A DNA stretch of 64,000 bases from Promerops cafer. Lineage: Eukaryota; Chordata; Aves; Passeriformes; Nectariniidae. The notes beneath the pieces are model-generated. The model did not search any database and had not been told where the DNA came from. It was given only the letters and a program-made list of their open reading frames with translations. The DNA lies in assembly GCA_013398275.1 (NCBI GenBank), contig VZSE01014922.1:5892253-5956252 (forward strand), written 5' to 3'. A program made the translations under genes and the position numbers. Below are positions 23,168 to 34,315 of the stretch, one piece after another. Position 1 is the first letter of the stretch. Every line of letters begins with the position of its first letter.

Positions 23168-24586
23168 CTAATTTTGTTGAAAAAACACAAAGAGCAATCA
23201 AATCCTGCAGATGCCCCTATTCTTACAGAGAGAGCCAAGGTCAGTATTGGAGTATTTTTACTTTCTGCTGTGACAGCTACCAGTGTCGCAATATAAATAT
23301 CAGAACATAAAAATGTTTACACTAGAGAAATCAAAAGGAAAAAATTAGATAAAAAAAAATCAAAAATCCATATCACAAGATAACCAGAATTACAAAAGCT
23401 CCAGACAGTGAGGAACGGAGTCTAAAGCAGAGGAGTGGCCTGAAACAGTTCAGAGTAAACAGATCCTACTCAACTGTCACACAATTTAAATGGAAACACT
23501 GGCGACCAGAAAGGTTCATGCAGCCATGGAGATTATAAACTTAAATAGCACATATATATACACAAAAAGACAGAGCAGCTGTATAAGAGAACAATATCCT
23601 GCCCACTGATGTGCCTCACCTCACACTGGTGGGGTCCGTGATACAGCACCAGTAATGCTTCACTAATTAATTAGACTGGGATCAAACCATTTAAACAGCT
23701 AATTCTGTGTTAACTGGAGACTAAAACTGTCTCCTCACAGCCAATTTCATAAATAACTTTAAAATAAAGTAATCACAGAATAATCATAGAATGTCTTGGA
23801 TTGGAAGGAACCTTAAAAGTCATCTGGTTCCAACCACCCTGCCGTGGTCAAGGACACCTTCCACTAGACCAGGCTGCTTATACCATCAAACCTGGCTTTG
23901 AACACTTTCAAGGATGAGGGAAAAGGGGAAAAAACATAACAGGTCATCAGGCAAATGGTGAAGCATCATTTTTGTTCACCTAAGGTCAAGTATAACTTTT
24001 AAGTCTGGTTAAAAAAGGCACGCATGCAAACTACGACTAACTACAGAAGTAGATTGTTTCTTTACAGCCCAGGCTGCACATGAATTAATCCTCTCTCATT
24101 ACCTCTGCAGTCTAACTTCAACTGCAAAAACAGGATGAGAGAATTTGCATTTCCTATACTGCTCTGCTGAAGGTTTTTCTCTTGGCCGCAAGCTATGTGG
24201 GCTCTGCAGTAAGCTGAGGAAGCAGCTCAACACTTGCTGCTGCTGCTCGTTTAAAACTCAGTGACAAAGCTCAAAGTCCTGAAACAAAGACAGGTCAGTT
24301 GGTCACATCAGCAGCTGCCTGCTCAGCACTGAGCAACAGGGACTGACAGTGGGAATTTGCAGCATTCAGAGGTGATTTGAGGTGAACTGGCCCAGCCCCA
24401 TAAATGTGCAGTGAAACCCAGCATGTTCACAGCACCTAATGTGCTGCAGGGAGAAAACAACTGCCACTCTCAGTGACACAGGCAGAGGTCAGCTGAGAAG
24501 CCAGTGCTGATGAACAGCTTTAGATGTTCCCCAGCAGCACATGAAAGAGGAACCTCCAGTGCTGAGCCAGGTACGGAGTCACTCAC
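23168..24586 (-). other. MTSS1: MTSS1 intron, about 1.4 kb, with a CR1 fragment
   Basis: This intron lies between ...LRQFS and SALIDCL. It contains a truncated CR1 LINE at about 23771-23925, described separately. The remainder is unique. Confidence 0.88.
23771..23925 (-). mobile_element. CR1 LINE, 5'-truncated 3' end fragment
   Basis: The plus strand reads as the reverse complement of the CR1 3' untranslated end: the tail ATTCTATG-ATT-ATTCTGTG-ATT (at 23771-23791), then TTGGAAGGAACCTTAAAAGT, CATCTGGTTCCAACCACCCT, CTTCCACTAGACCAGGCTGC and GAACACTTTCAAGGATG. It is short and noncoding, as most CR1 copies are because of early-stopping reverse transcription. It lies in the same orientation as MTSS1, inside an intron, and looks moderately young because the matches are good. 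Confidence 0.9.
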
Positions 24587-24671
24587 CTTGAGAACTGCCG
24601 GAGTTTGGACTCTATACTTCTGTGCCTCATACACATCCTGGTGAGAGCAGACCCAATCTCTCTGGTACCAC
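24587..24671 (-). CDS. MTSS1: MTSS1 coding exon, I-BAR domain (GTREIGSALTRMCMRHRSIE...)
   Basis: This 85-nt internal exon starts with the last two bases of a glycine codon, has 27 full codons, and ends with two bases (AG) of a serine codon. The translation begins GTREIGSALTRMCMRHRSIE and ends SKLRQFS, which is the I-BAR helix segment just before SALIDCLINP. The acceptor reads TTTTTCAG and the donor GTGAGT. As I recall, human MTSS1 has Ala where this has Ser (SIESKL versus SIEAKL), a mild change. The exon upstream should end in a phase-1 junction after ...NTRG, but it is not in the window. A longer open frame over the same bases on the same strand is out of phase with the protein and should be ignored. 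Confidence 0.96.
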
Positions 24672-25178
24672 CTGAAAAACAAAAGCCAAAAGACAGGTGA
24701 GACCCCTGATGAGATTCCTGCCTGTGGTGTAGAGGCATAACAACCAGGAGGGGGGTGCCAAGTCATCCAGGGCGATTGTAGAACAGATTAATAGTAAGTG
24801 TACAATCAACTAGGCTATCAACGGGGCAGATCTCAGTGGCATCTGCTACTCCAGGAAGAGATTAATTCCTGTTCACCTAGAGACCAGAACTGAGCAACTA
24901 AACACAATTAAAACACAGTTCTTTCAGGCAGCTTTCTGTGCCATGAGGCTCAACCCTGTAGCAGAAGACTTGGAAGAAAAGGGTTTGAGATGTCAAAAGC
25001 CAAGCAGCACAGCTGTCAAGGGAATGGGCATCTGTGAACAAATTATTTGCACATTTTAGAAATAGACCTAGGGGATTCGATGCAATTTTCCCATCCCTAG
25101 ATACTTTAGACCCAATGCCTCAAAGGGGTTCGGCTGCTGCAGAGCCCGGCCCCGGGTCCCGGCGCGCTCCCGGCATCG

Positions 25179-25193
25179 CCAGCAGGTGGCGCC
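25179..25193 (+). promoter_or_regulatory. CTCF-binding-site consensus
   Basis: The bases CCAGCAGGTGGCGCC match the CTCF core pattern CCASYAGRKGGCRS closely and sit inside the CpG island. Occupancy is inferred. The CAGGTG within it is also an E-box, so SNAIL or E-protein binding is an alternative. Confidence 0.6.
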
Positions 25194-25214
25194 GTTGGCC
25201 GCCGCCCCCCGCCC

Positions 25215-25230
25215 GTCCCGCAGGCGGGAC
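25215..25230. promoter_or_regulatory. 16-bp palindrome with two inverted E2F-like half-sites
   Basis: GTCCCGC, a two-base spacer (AG) and GCGGGAC form a perfect inverted repeat within the CpG island. Each arm contains TCCCGC/GCGGGA, part of the E2F consensus. The function is inferred. Confidence 0.4.
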
Positions 25231-28200
25231 GAACTCGCCGCTTGCCCAAGGGCTCCGCCTGCTCCCCCCGAGCTCCCCCTGCCCCAGCGCACCCCCCTTC
25301 CCTCCCCACTGCAATCAGCAATACCAGCTCCGATCCGCCTATTCAATCTCCGTATCACTCTGTTTCTCTTAGTGTTCCTTTTGGTACCCGCTTAGTTGCC
25401 ATTTGCAAGTCAAATCTACTATTTCAGGATACAAACATCAACCTTCTTAGAACTGTTTCCAAACTGTAGTGCTCTCCGGAAAAGTGAATATATCAGCATC
25501 TATTTAGAAGTCTTACCTGATTATTAAAATAACTTTAGACTTGTATCATAGAGTAAAATCTTCCCTAGGCTTTAAAAATAGTATTGCTCAAGTAAAAAAA
25601 AAAAAATCTTCCTAAGAAAAGTTAACATTTTTGATCATTCTGATTTTTTTTAAGCATGAAATCAAGTCACCATCTTCCTGCACTCTTGCAGAATTAAATC
25701 CTGTGCCCACGAAATGGCTCTGGAACAAAGACATTAAGTAACTGGAACAAATTGTGGCTATTTGGTACTGTTCAAAAAGATAAAGTCCTTTGTCATTTGC
25801 CTGATTACTCCTGTTTTTATAAGTAGCTTTTGAAATAATATTATTTGGGAACATCAAAGAGCTGTAGCCTCATTGCATATAGGTGGGAAAAGGCCATGGA
25901 CTCCAGTCTGGATCTGTACCCATCTCTTCCACTGATGCTGCACTTGCACAAGCTGAGACAGACCCCAGTAACTCAAAAAGCAATACAGAAGATGAGAAGA
26001 GGTGTAATAGAGAGAAAGCAAGTGGAGAAAGAGGACAGCATCCACAACAAAGAGTGGATCTCTGTCCCAAAACATGGGCATTTTTCTCTGGATCCACTGC
26101 CAAATAAAAGTAAATTTATTTCAGAGCCTAATGTGGTACACAACTGCAATGGTAGAAAAGAACAAATGAACCCAAAATTTCCCTGGCTACCAGCATCGAG
26201 TTTAAGCAAAAGGTAGGTTTTTAAGGTTGAAAACTCACTGAAATACTGGAGTATTAAGGACCATCAATGGTTAAGTGACACTGCTTTCCTAAGTCTGTTA
26301 CATGAAAAAAAGAAGGGTCGTATCAGAACAATAAAAAGGAAACTGTGTTTCGGGAGACTAGGAAAAAAGGGTCAGTTACTATTAATATTAAATTCCAAGG
26401 TAGCAGAATTTTAACTGAAACATGACCAACCAAAGTATAAATATATCCCCTCGACACATAGTACAGATGGATGGGCAAGGTCAGCAGAACAGCCAAATGA
26501 AGTTCAGAGTAAAAAAAAAAACCAAAAAAAAACCCCAAGCCACAACAAAATAAATTAAGCCTGGAATAAAGAGGTTTTTCCACGGAAAAAAAACAAATGC
26601 AACTGGTTGGTGATGAGTGGGCTACTGGTTCTTCCCACCTTTTGAAACTTCATGTTATCCATAAGTGTTTACAAGAACATCCAAGGATGAGGTGTTAATT
26701 TTATTCTGTGAATGAAGACTACTCTAATGAAGTGAAGGTAAAAGGAAAAGAAATGGTTTTGAGCAATCTTTGATGTCCGTTCTGGAAACAAGGCATTGCT
26801 GAAGATGGGTTGAGGATTCTGCTTGGGAAGAAGAATGAAAGGTGCTGCTGAGAAGTTTGGGAGAGCTGAGCCAGCACCTCTGCTTGGTCAGCATGGACCC
26901 AGGGAGGGGTGCAGGGAGTGGGTCGGGGCTGGCAAGGGTCACCGGACTGAACAAAGGACAGTACCAGCCCATCTTGTCCCGCACCTGAATCCCACTGCTT
27001 CTCCTCAATGTATGAATGACTGACTCCAATGGCACTGGAGTTAAACAGAGCTTCACTTCCCTGTTCCCAATTATATTAGCTGTCAAGGATACAAATGCTT
27101 CCTGAGAAAGTAAAAAAAAAATTAAATACAAGCCTCTCACCACCCCTTGATTTATTGAGCCGGAGGACCATGGCCATCACCAATGCATTCAGCTGTTCTT
27201 CCAGGAACACCCACAGTGCAAAGGGTTTATCTCAGCTTTCAGCAGGTTATTGTGAGGGCTGGTTCCCACCAGCAGAACTGCACTGATGCTCCTGTCTCCA
27301 AAGGTCTGGGATCAGCTGGCTACGCAAACTGGCAGAAGGGAACCATTTTTTACCACTGCAGTGGTTTGAAAATATCCAAATGTAACAAGGGATGGTAATT
27401 TGGATTTGCTTCTTTTATCCAGTATCAGCTGCAGTGAACAAGACTCACATATGCTTTATACAAATTACAGTTTGATGAGTAGTTTACTCACAGCCGGAGC
27501 GGGCAGCCAACGTGCACTCTGCACACAGAGATGGACCTTACAAGCAGCATTAATGTGTGTGCAAGTCCTGGTACTGGCTATGCACCTGAGCAACCAAAAC
27601 CTTGTAAAGAGTTTAATGCAGTGGGCAATGCCACAGTCACACAAGATCTGCTTCACCTTCCAAATTAATTTATGGTTTATCTTTTCAAAACCTGCTCCAT
27701 AAGTGACCAATCGCCTACTGACTCCAGGACAGAATGAAGAGCCAGGCAGACAGAAGACCAGCAGAGATAGCTTCTTTTTCAGTGCTGTCAACCCACAGAT
27801 GTGGTGGCAAAAAGAGCATCTGACAGAGAAGTGTGTCAGGAATACACCAAATGCACTGTCCATCTCCACTCATATACAGGTCCCTGGAAGAAAACCATGA
27901 CATCCCCCAGCAGCTGTGATTTCCCAAATAGAAATACTGAGGTCACACTAGCAAACTTTTCCCCAAACCACGAGTATGTTGGGTGGGTGACCCGGGTTCC
28001 ATTCACTGCCCTGCAGATCTGCAAGTCAAACTGCTGTGCCTTGGGCTCTCAGTTTATAAAATGAGGCTGTGAATTATCTGCTTCTCTGACATACTATAAT
28101 AATTCATCCAGTAAGGCAAACAATGCCTGGGAACAGTGTAAAGTAATACTTCGAAACCGGAGATGAGAGCTGTATTCATCAGAATTCCCACTCAGAGAAA

Positions 28201-31200
28201 GTGGTTTAACAAAATGCTCCTGTCAAATTTGATTAGAAAGTGGGTGATAACATCAGCCTTATTTCTCATAAGTAAAAGGCAACTCTACAAGGCAAAACGC
28301 TCCTTCACTCTCACCTTCCCTGCTTCTCCCTTTCCTGCCTAAGCTTGTAAAAGACCACTAACTTTTTTCATGTGAGATAATCAAACAGAAGTCTGTGGAC
28401 CACGACACTACAATGAGTCCACTATAAAGGCATAAATTATTTCTTTCGATGCTTGCTTGTCATTCAACATCACAGAGAGACAACGGGGAGAGACTGCAGG
28501 AAAGAGACTCAATTGTTTTATGGGAGTCATTATGTTTGTATTTAATGATGATCATATATCAAGGAAATGATTATTTGATGAAATGTGCAGCTGTACAACT
28601 GCATGGCCTCTATATACTCCAAACAACTCGCTACAATCAACCTCTTATCCTCCTCATCTCACTTCACTGCTGAGCAACTCCAGCAGGCTCAGAAGATGCT
28701 GCCTTTCATGAAGTGCCTTTAAGGTTCCAACTTACTAACGAGCTCACCTTTATCTTCAAGGCCATAGTCCAAATGCGCCAGCCACTTCCCTCTTTCCCAA
28801 AAGGGAGAGAATGATGAAAAATGGGTGTAATATTTTTGTAATTTCAAAGTTATCAGAAGAGGCTTCCATTTTTGAGTAAAGATTAAAGCAGGAGCAGAAT
28901 GGAGGCTGGATTATTAAATGCAGTTCTGAACATGGAGACTATGACAAATGACTAACAGTAGGACATTTTAAGCTAATAGCCATTTACTCAACCCTTATCC
29001 AAACTCATGCTGCTAGAAGAGCAAGCAGTTTCCATCACTGATTACATGGGGCACGGACCTCGATCTTGCCAAACTTTTTATGCCGATGCCTCCATGAAAC
29101 TCAAGGATGATGGGATCAGTTCCAGGGTGTAACAGCAAACAGAGAAAAAAGGACAGCTCAAAACTGACTAGCACAGGTATTACTACTGGGACAGAAACCT
29201 GAAAGTGAAGCCATGGCAGCTCTCTATGTTCAGGGTGTCAACAGTCTCTAGGTAAGGCTTGTAAGCTGGAAAAACACATCAAAAATTGCAGACAACAGAC
29301 AGATGTTGTTCAGCATCCAGAAGGCAGGAAAAGAAAACAGGACACCCTTATTCCTACAGCTGCGACCATTTCTGAGCAGCACTTGGTAAAGCCTCTGAAA
29401 GCTGCTGCTCAAAATCATAAAAAAAATTTCCCAAGGCTTTTTATTTTTAAATTTAATTTAGACATCTTTCAGTGAAGACTGGATCAACAAATGCAGATTC
29501 AATGTCAAACTCACCTATGAATTTTAGATTAACCAAATTTAATAAAACAGCTCTGGCAGACCATTGTCATATACTGCACCTCTGCAGTTGTCATTGTAAA
29601 GGAAGAGATTGCTTGCAATGTCTGGTTGCCCACATTTGCCTTTTGGGCAAATTACTTGGAAAACATTATTTACAAAGGCCTGCTATGAAGTTCTCTGTCA
29701 CATCTGCCAGAGCCCCACACAGTCCAGCTGAGAGGAAAATGCAGTGGGTGGTTTATTTTCTCATTTGTAGAAGAAGCTAGCATTTGTTCGTGGATGGGAC
29801 TAGCAGGAGTACAAATTGCACTGTCATTGATCTTAGATGGCAAAGGAGTTGAGAAGAGTGGCAGTGGCAGCTAGTTAAAGCAGCAAAGAAGCCAAAGGAA
29901 CAGGAAACCTGAGCCACCCCTAGACCACAGCCTGTCCTAGTAACCACCAGCTTTCAGAAGTCTGTGTAACAGACTATGACCATGTTCCAGTCACTCTGTT
30001 GAAGAATATGCAAGAAAGCTCTTGTGACTTCTTCTGATCTTGCTTATTCCTTCAATGAGCAGCATTTTTGCTTACTTTAGCTGTTCTTCTAGCTTAGCAC
30101 TGGGCAAAATCCTCACCCCGTGAGAGTCAACACAAGCACTGCCATTAAAGAAGCAGGGTCAGCATTTCACCCGTGCACACAGAGGTCACTACACAGTCCA
30201 TCCAACAAATAAACACGGTCATGAACCATGATCTCTGGACAGTGTGGGTTTAGTCAGTCTTCAGTTCATGAATGCAAAGCTCACCCGTGGCCCTCTGCTT
30301 TGAAAGAGGATGTCACAGGTGGATAAAAACACTTTGGGAAGGTTTAAGCTACTGTAGGATGCATCAGTTAAATTTCTGAGAAACTAAGTTTATCATTGTT
30401 TCATGAACTTGCAAAGAGACACAAAATGCATCACTGAACCATGACATCCTGTCAGAGAGCAGCAGAAGTCCAGGCAGAAGTGTTTCCCAGGGAACAAAAT
30501 GCTCAACTTTGAGGTGTTTATGTCAGGAGTTCAAGCTGGCTTGCTCCCTCCTCCTCTCCCTTTCACAAATGGTGTTGCCAGCAGACAGAATTTTCCTTCT
30601 GATTTCTTGCAAGAATTAATATCCATCCCTCCTCACAGGTGCCTGCTGTTCATTTTTATGAACCTAGAATTCTGCATCAGGTTTTTACTGCCACAAAACC
30701 AAAGCATGATTAAAAACAGGTTTGTTTAGAAGAGCAAATGCCACAAAAGTGTTTTCCATTATTTACATTTTATTCTTAGAATACAAATAGTTTCAGTACT
30801 GAAAACATACAGGGTCTGCTAAATATCTGTACTCACAATCAAGCTGCCCACTAATATTGCCCATACCTTTTCCCCATTTCTTTTCAGTTTTATAGCAAAA
30901 TGTATTTCCAGGAACAGTCTATGCATAGTTCAGTAAACCTTACAGTCTTAATCGGAGCAGATCCAACTGCTCTGCTCCAGCTGCTACACCCATCAATGGC
31001 TCAAGGAAAGCAGGTGACACGAGTCACCAAGCTGGGGCTCTCAATAAAAACCAGAACACGCTAATTTAAAGAACTCTGTAAGGAAAACAATTCCTGAAGA
31101 ACACCAAGCCAAGCCTGTGCACTAATCTGGAGTAACCCTCCACGTGTGCAGAATCCCAGAGCCAAGCTGCCAGCCAAAGGGCATGCAGAGGCCAGCTCCA

Positions 31201-34119
31201 CCAGCCAGGGACACTGGCTGCACTGAGCACTACACTCCACTGCATGCTCCAGACGGTGGGAAGATGGAGATCTGGTTCAGGCCTATTTAGACAGCCAGAC
31301 TCATTGACTTCCATACCTCCATGAATCTGGCTCTAAATGAACACTTAATGTCAGCCCAATGTGTGAAGAAGGCAGTAACTCAAGATACTTATGTTTTTTT
31401 GAAGTACAGCTCTTTATTTTGCCTGGGCCCAGCGATGAACTGCGATGTAACCTGATTAGATTACAGCAATATTCAATGAGGGGAAGGGATAATACACTTA
31501 CAGCAAATGGCTTGGAACACCAACTGCAATTCCACTGCATGCCTGGCAAAACACATACTGCTTATTTTGAACTGACAACTCCCACAGAGGCTCTAAAAAG
31601 CCTACAAGGTCCTTCTCCTGTTTATGTTTAGTTACTGGCCTCGCAAACACCTCTGGCCACAAAAGCCCCTTAACTCAGGTTTCCCAACCACCTGTGCTGC
31701 TGACCCCAGTCCAGCAAGGATTTCAGCTACCACCAAATGGCTGCTGCCTCTGAAGCACAAAATCAAGCACCGCCAGGACAAGCAGGTGCAAAAAGCAGAA
31801 GAAAAGTTTATTTTTAAATCCAAGTCAGCAGATCTAACTGAAACCCCACAGCAAGCAGATCTGCAAAATAAGGCAGTGCTATTTTTACATGCTGTCACTT
31901 CTTCCAGCAGAGCACACTTCCTTAGTGAACTGAGGGAAAGATCATGAGGGTACAAAGGGAGGTAAAAATCATTCAAACCACCTTAAGAAATTATTGGTTC
32001 AAGACATTTAGGAGAATATCCGTTATTTTTAAGTTAGTTATACAGAGACACATCATCATCAACCCATAAAAAGGCTCAATGCACACCTAAGCATTGAGTG
32101 CAACATCTCAGGCCCTGGGTGCAAGGGAAGGCTCTGTCCCTGCCCCAGGTATTCAGGGACATGGTTTCCTCTCCTGAGGCAATCTCATGCCTTTGCTCGG
32201 GGTTAATAATCTCTAACTGCAACTCATCCATACAGGGGGATGCAGGTGGTGCTTCAAAAGGCCATACATTCTCTTTTTGGTACTTTCTCAAGGTAGCTGC
32301 CACGTGTGTTCCAAAGGCCATTTAAAAATCATCTCAATTACGTATTGAAATATCCATTATTCAACTTCATCCCCCCTGATTTATTTACTGTGACTCCAAG
32401 CTCATTTCAACATGGCTTGGTAGAAGCCTTTTTTGGTAGAAGAGATTAAAAACACGCTGACTTTGCAGACTTCTCTAAACCCCACGAGACTCTGTCGCAG
32501 GCACACGGAGAACATGTACACCTCTTTAATCAAGTGGCAGATAGCAAAAGGGTAGCAGGAATAGAGGGCACTAGTGTTTAGTAATCCAGATTGCCTCAAA
32601 GCTCATACTGCCTGGTATAAAGACACTTGTGCTGTTTATCAGGTCAGGTCTCAAACAGTTAACTGGTTTTGTCCTCACTGATAGGCTGCTTTTATTTTAA
32701 ATTCGGCTGTATCCCACTAATTTTCAACTTCAGCTTCCTCAGCCTTACTAAAATATAATGAATTTTCACAAAGGCAAAGAAGAATGTCACTGCATGGGTT
32801 TGACACCAGCTGGCTGTTTGAGCCTGCAGCACAAAGGAATTTGATACACAACAGTGAACCCGACTTAAAGAAAAGATATATTCCACCTGTTACAGAAAGT
32901 GAAACGAGGACAGCCATCTCCAAGCAGAAGAACTGGAGGTCTTTTTGGCCTCAAACTCAATAAACACATGTTCTGAAAAACACAGCAAACTCTGAACTTC
33001 TGAATTTAGAAAAAGTACATTTTCTCCTTCTAAGCAGCAAGTGAAGTTCACAGAAGGCTGCATGCAGAGGTGAGACATCTTAAAAGCACAGGGCTGAGCT
33101 CACCAGATCTTTGGCTGCTTTGAATGCACAGATTCACATGCTCTGCAGGCAAACTCCTGTTGATCCCATGAATCCTTAACAATCTATGCTGTCAGGCTGC
33201 ATTTAAAGTGTGACTGCTTATGAAGAGTGGAGCAGGAGCAAAGCTTCGATTCTCTGAGTCACAAAAAGGAAAAGGCACATCCTGCAGAAAAGCTCAAATG
33301 AAGCTGCCTTGGTGTACAGCAGGACACCCCGCAGCACTGACCGGCATGCAAACACCAAGGACATGCCTATCCCTTTCTGCTAGGGCAGAACAACTGCATT
33401 TCTTCTTGCAAACAAGCTCTGCTGAACTGTAGTGAACACACCTCGACCCCTGAAACAGAAGATGCACCTCATCTGGCTGGACTCGCCTGCCACACACCAG
33501 GTTTGTAAGACCTGGGCAGGAAGGCCAAGCTTTGAAATATCACTCCATCACCCTTAGTAGTGAGAACAACTGCAAGAAGCTTCAGAAAGCCAGGACCTGA
33601 ATCAATGAGAAAGATGAGAAATCAAAAGGCAGAAGAAAAGCAAAGATTAGTTAAGAGCAGGGCTTTACAAATCCTGAAATGTAAACCTTGAAAGAGGAGC
33701 AGAGGCTATCCTTCTCCATCGCTTTATCCACTCTCTGACTGCAGTGCAGAACACCTTTTAGAACCTCCTCTCACTGAACAGCCCCCAGTGAGAGGAGCAG
33801 GAGGGTATTCACACCTTACACTCCACACAGGACAAACATTCGGAGCACTATTAGTATTCTAACCAAGTCCTGCTCATCTTATTGTCCTTGATGACTAGAG
33901 CAACTGGGGTTGGGCAGCTTTAAACAAGGCTGAAATCCACATACAGAGTGCTGCTAAGGCTTTAGCAGTAGCATGTAAACCTATATTAACACTCTTCCTA
34001 GGGGATGCCCCTCTTTCCAGAGGAGGGAAGACCCTGCTTCCCTCCAAACACTGACATAACACCTTTGGTTATTAGTCCTTCCTTTCAGTATCTCACTCAG
34101 CAACAAGCAGAGAGACAAG

Positions 34120-34315
34120 ACGGAGTGACCTGGGGAGGCTGTCTGGTCTGCTCACTGCCCACTAAAGGCAGGGCCAATCTTCATGAGGCTCCTGGGGATC
34201 TGTCCAGTCCAGCTTTAGAGTGTCTCTAGGGGTGGAGATTCCTGGGCTTCTCTTCCAGTTGCTGATTAGTGCCACTGTGAAAATTATTTTCCTTACCTAA
34301 AATCCAGAGTCCACT
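34120..34315 (-). mobile_element. Degenerate CR1-type LINE fragment
   Basis: The stretch contains weakened forms of the CR1 3' region in the usual order: GACCTGGGGAGGCTGTCTGG, AAAGGCAGGGCCAATCTTCA, CTGTCCAGTCCAGCTTTAGA, GTGTCTCTAGGGGTGGAGAT and the CACTGTGAAAATTATTTTCC block. The divergence is much higher than in the other two copies and the 8-mer tail is not preserved, so this is an old insertion. The orientation is again the same as MTSS1. Confidence 0.65.

Larger units (their letters stand above)
25126..25330. promoter_or_regulatory. MTSS1: Intragenic CpG island, candidate alternative promoter or insulator of MTSS1
   Basis: A sharply bounded GC-rich block sits in AT-rich intron DNA. By eye about 22 CpG dinucleotides fall within some 165 bp (25128-25295). 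It contains CCGCCC/CCCGCCC GC-box-like words, a consensus CTCF core (25179-25193) and a GTCCCGC-AG-GCGGGAC palindrome (25215-25230). It lies about 450 bp upstream, in transcription direction, of the exon at 24671. That position would suit a short-isoform promoter or a chromatin boundary. I see no convincing first-exon donor within it. Open frames through it on both strands come from GC richness and are not called as genes. Confidence 0.6.

Noticed and set aside
24470..24766. Minus-strand 98-codon open frame across the first visible MTSS1 exon
   Set aside because: It is a different frame from the one that encodes GTREIGSALTRM. The true exon is bounded by splice sites at 24671 and 24587.
25034..25372. 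Several overlapping Pro/Ala/Gly/Arg-rich open frames on both strands
   Set aside because: They exist because the CpG island has few stop codons. All frames are open together, none has a recognised domain, and no good donor site follows.
26724..27143. 139-codon minus-strand open frame in the large intron
   Set aside because: No family recognised, no consistent splice signals, and an overlapping plus-strand open frame. It reads like random sequence.
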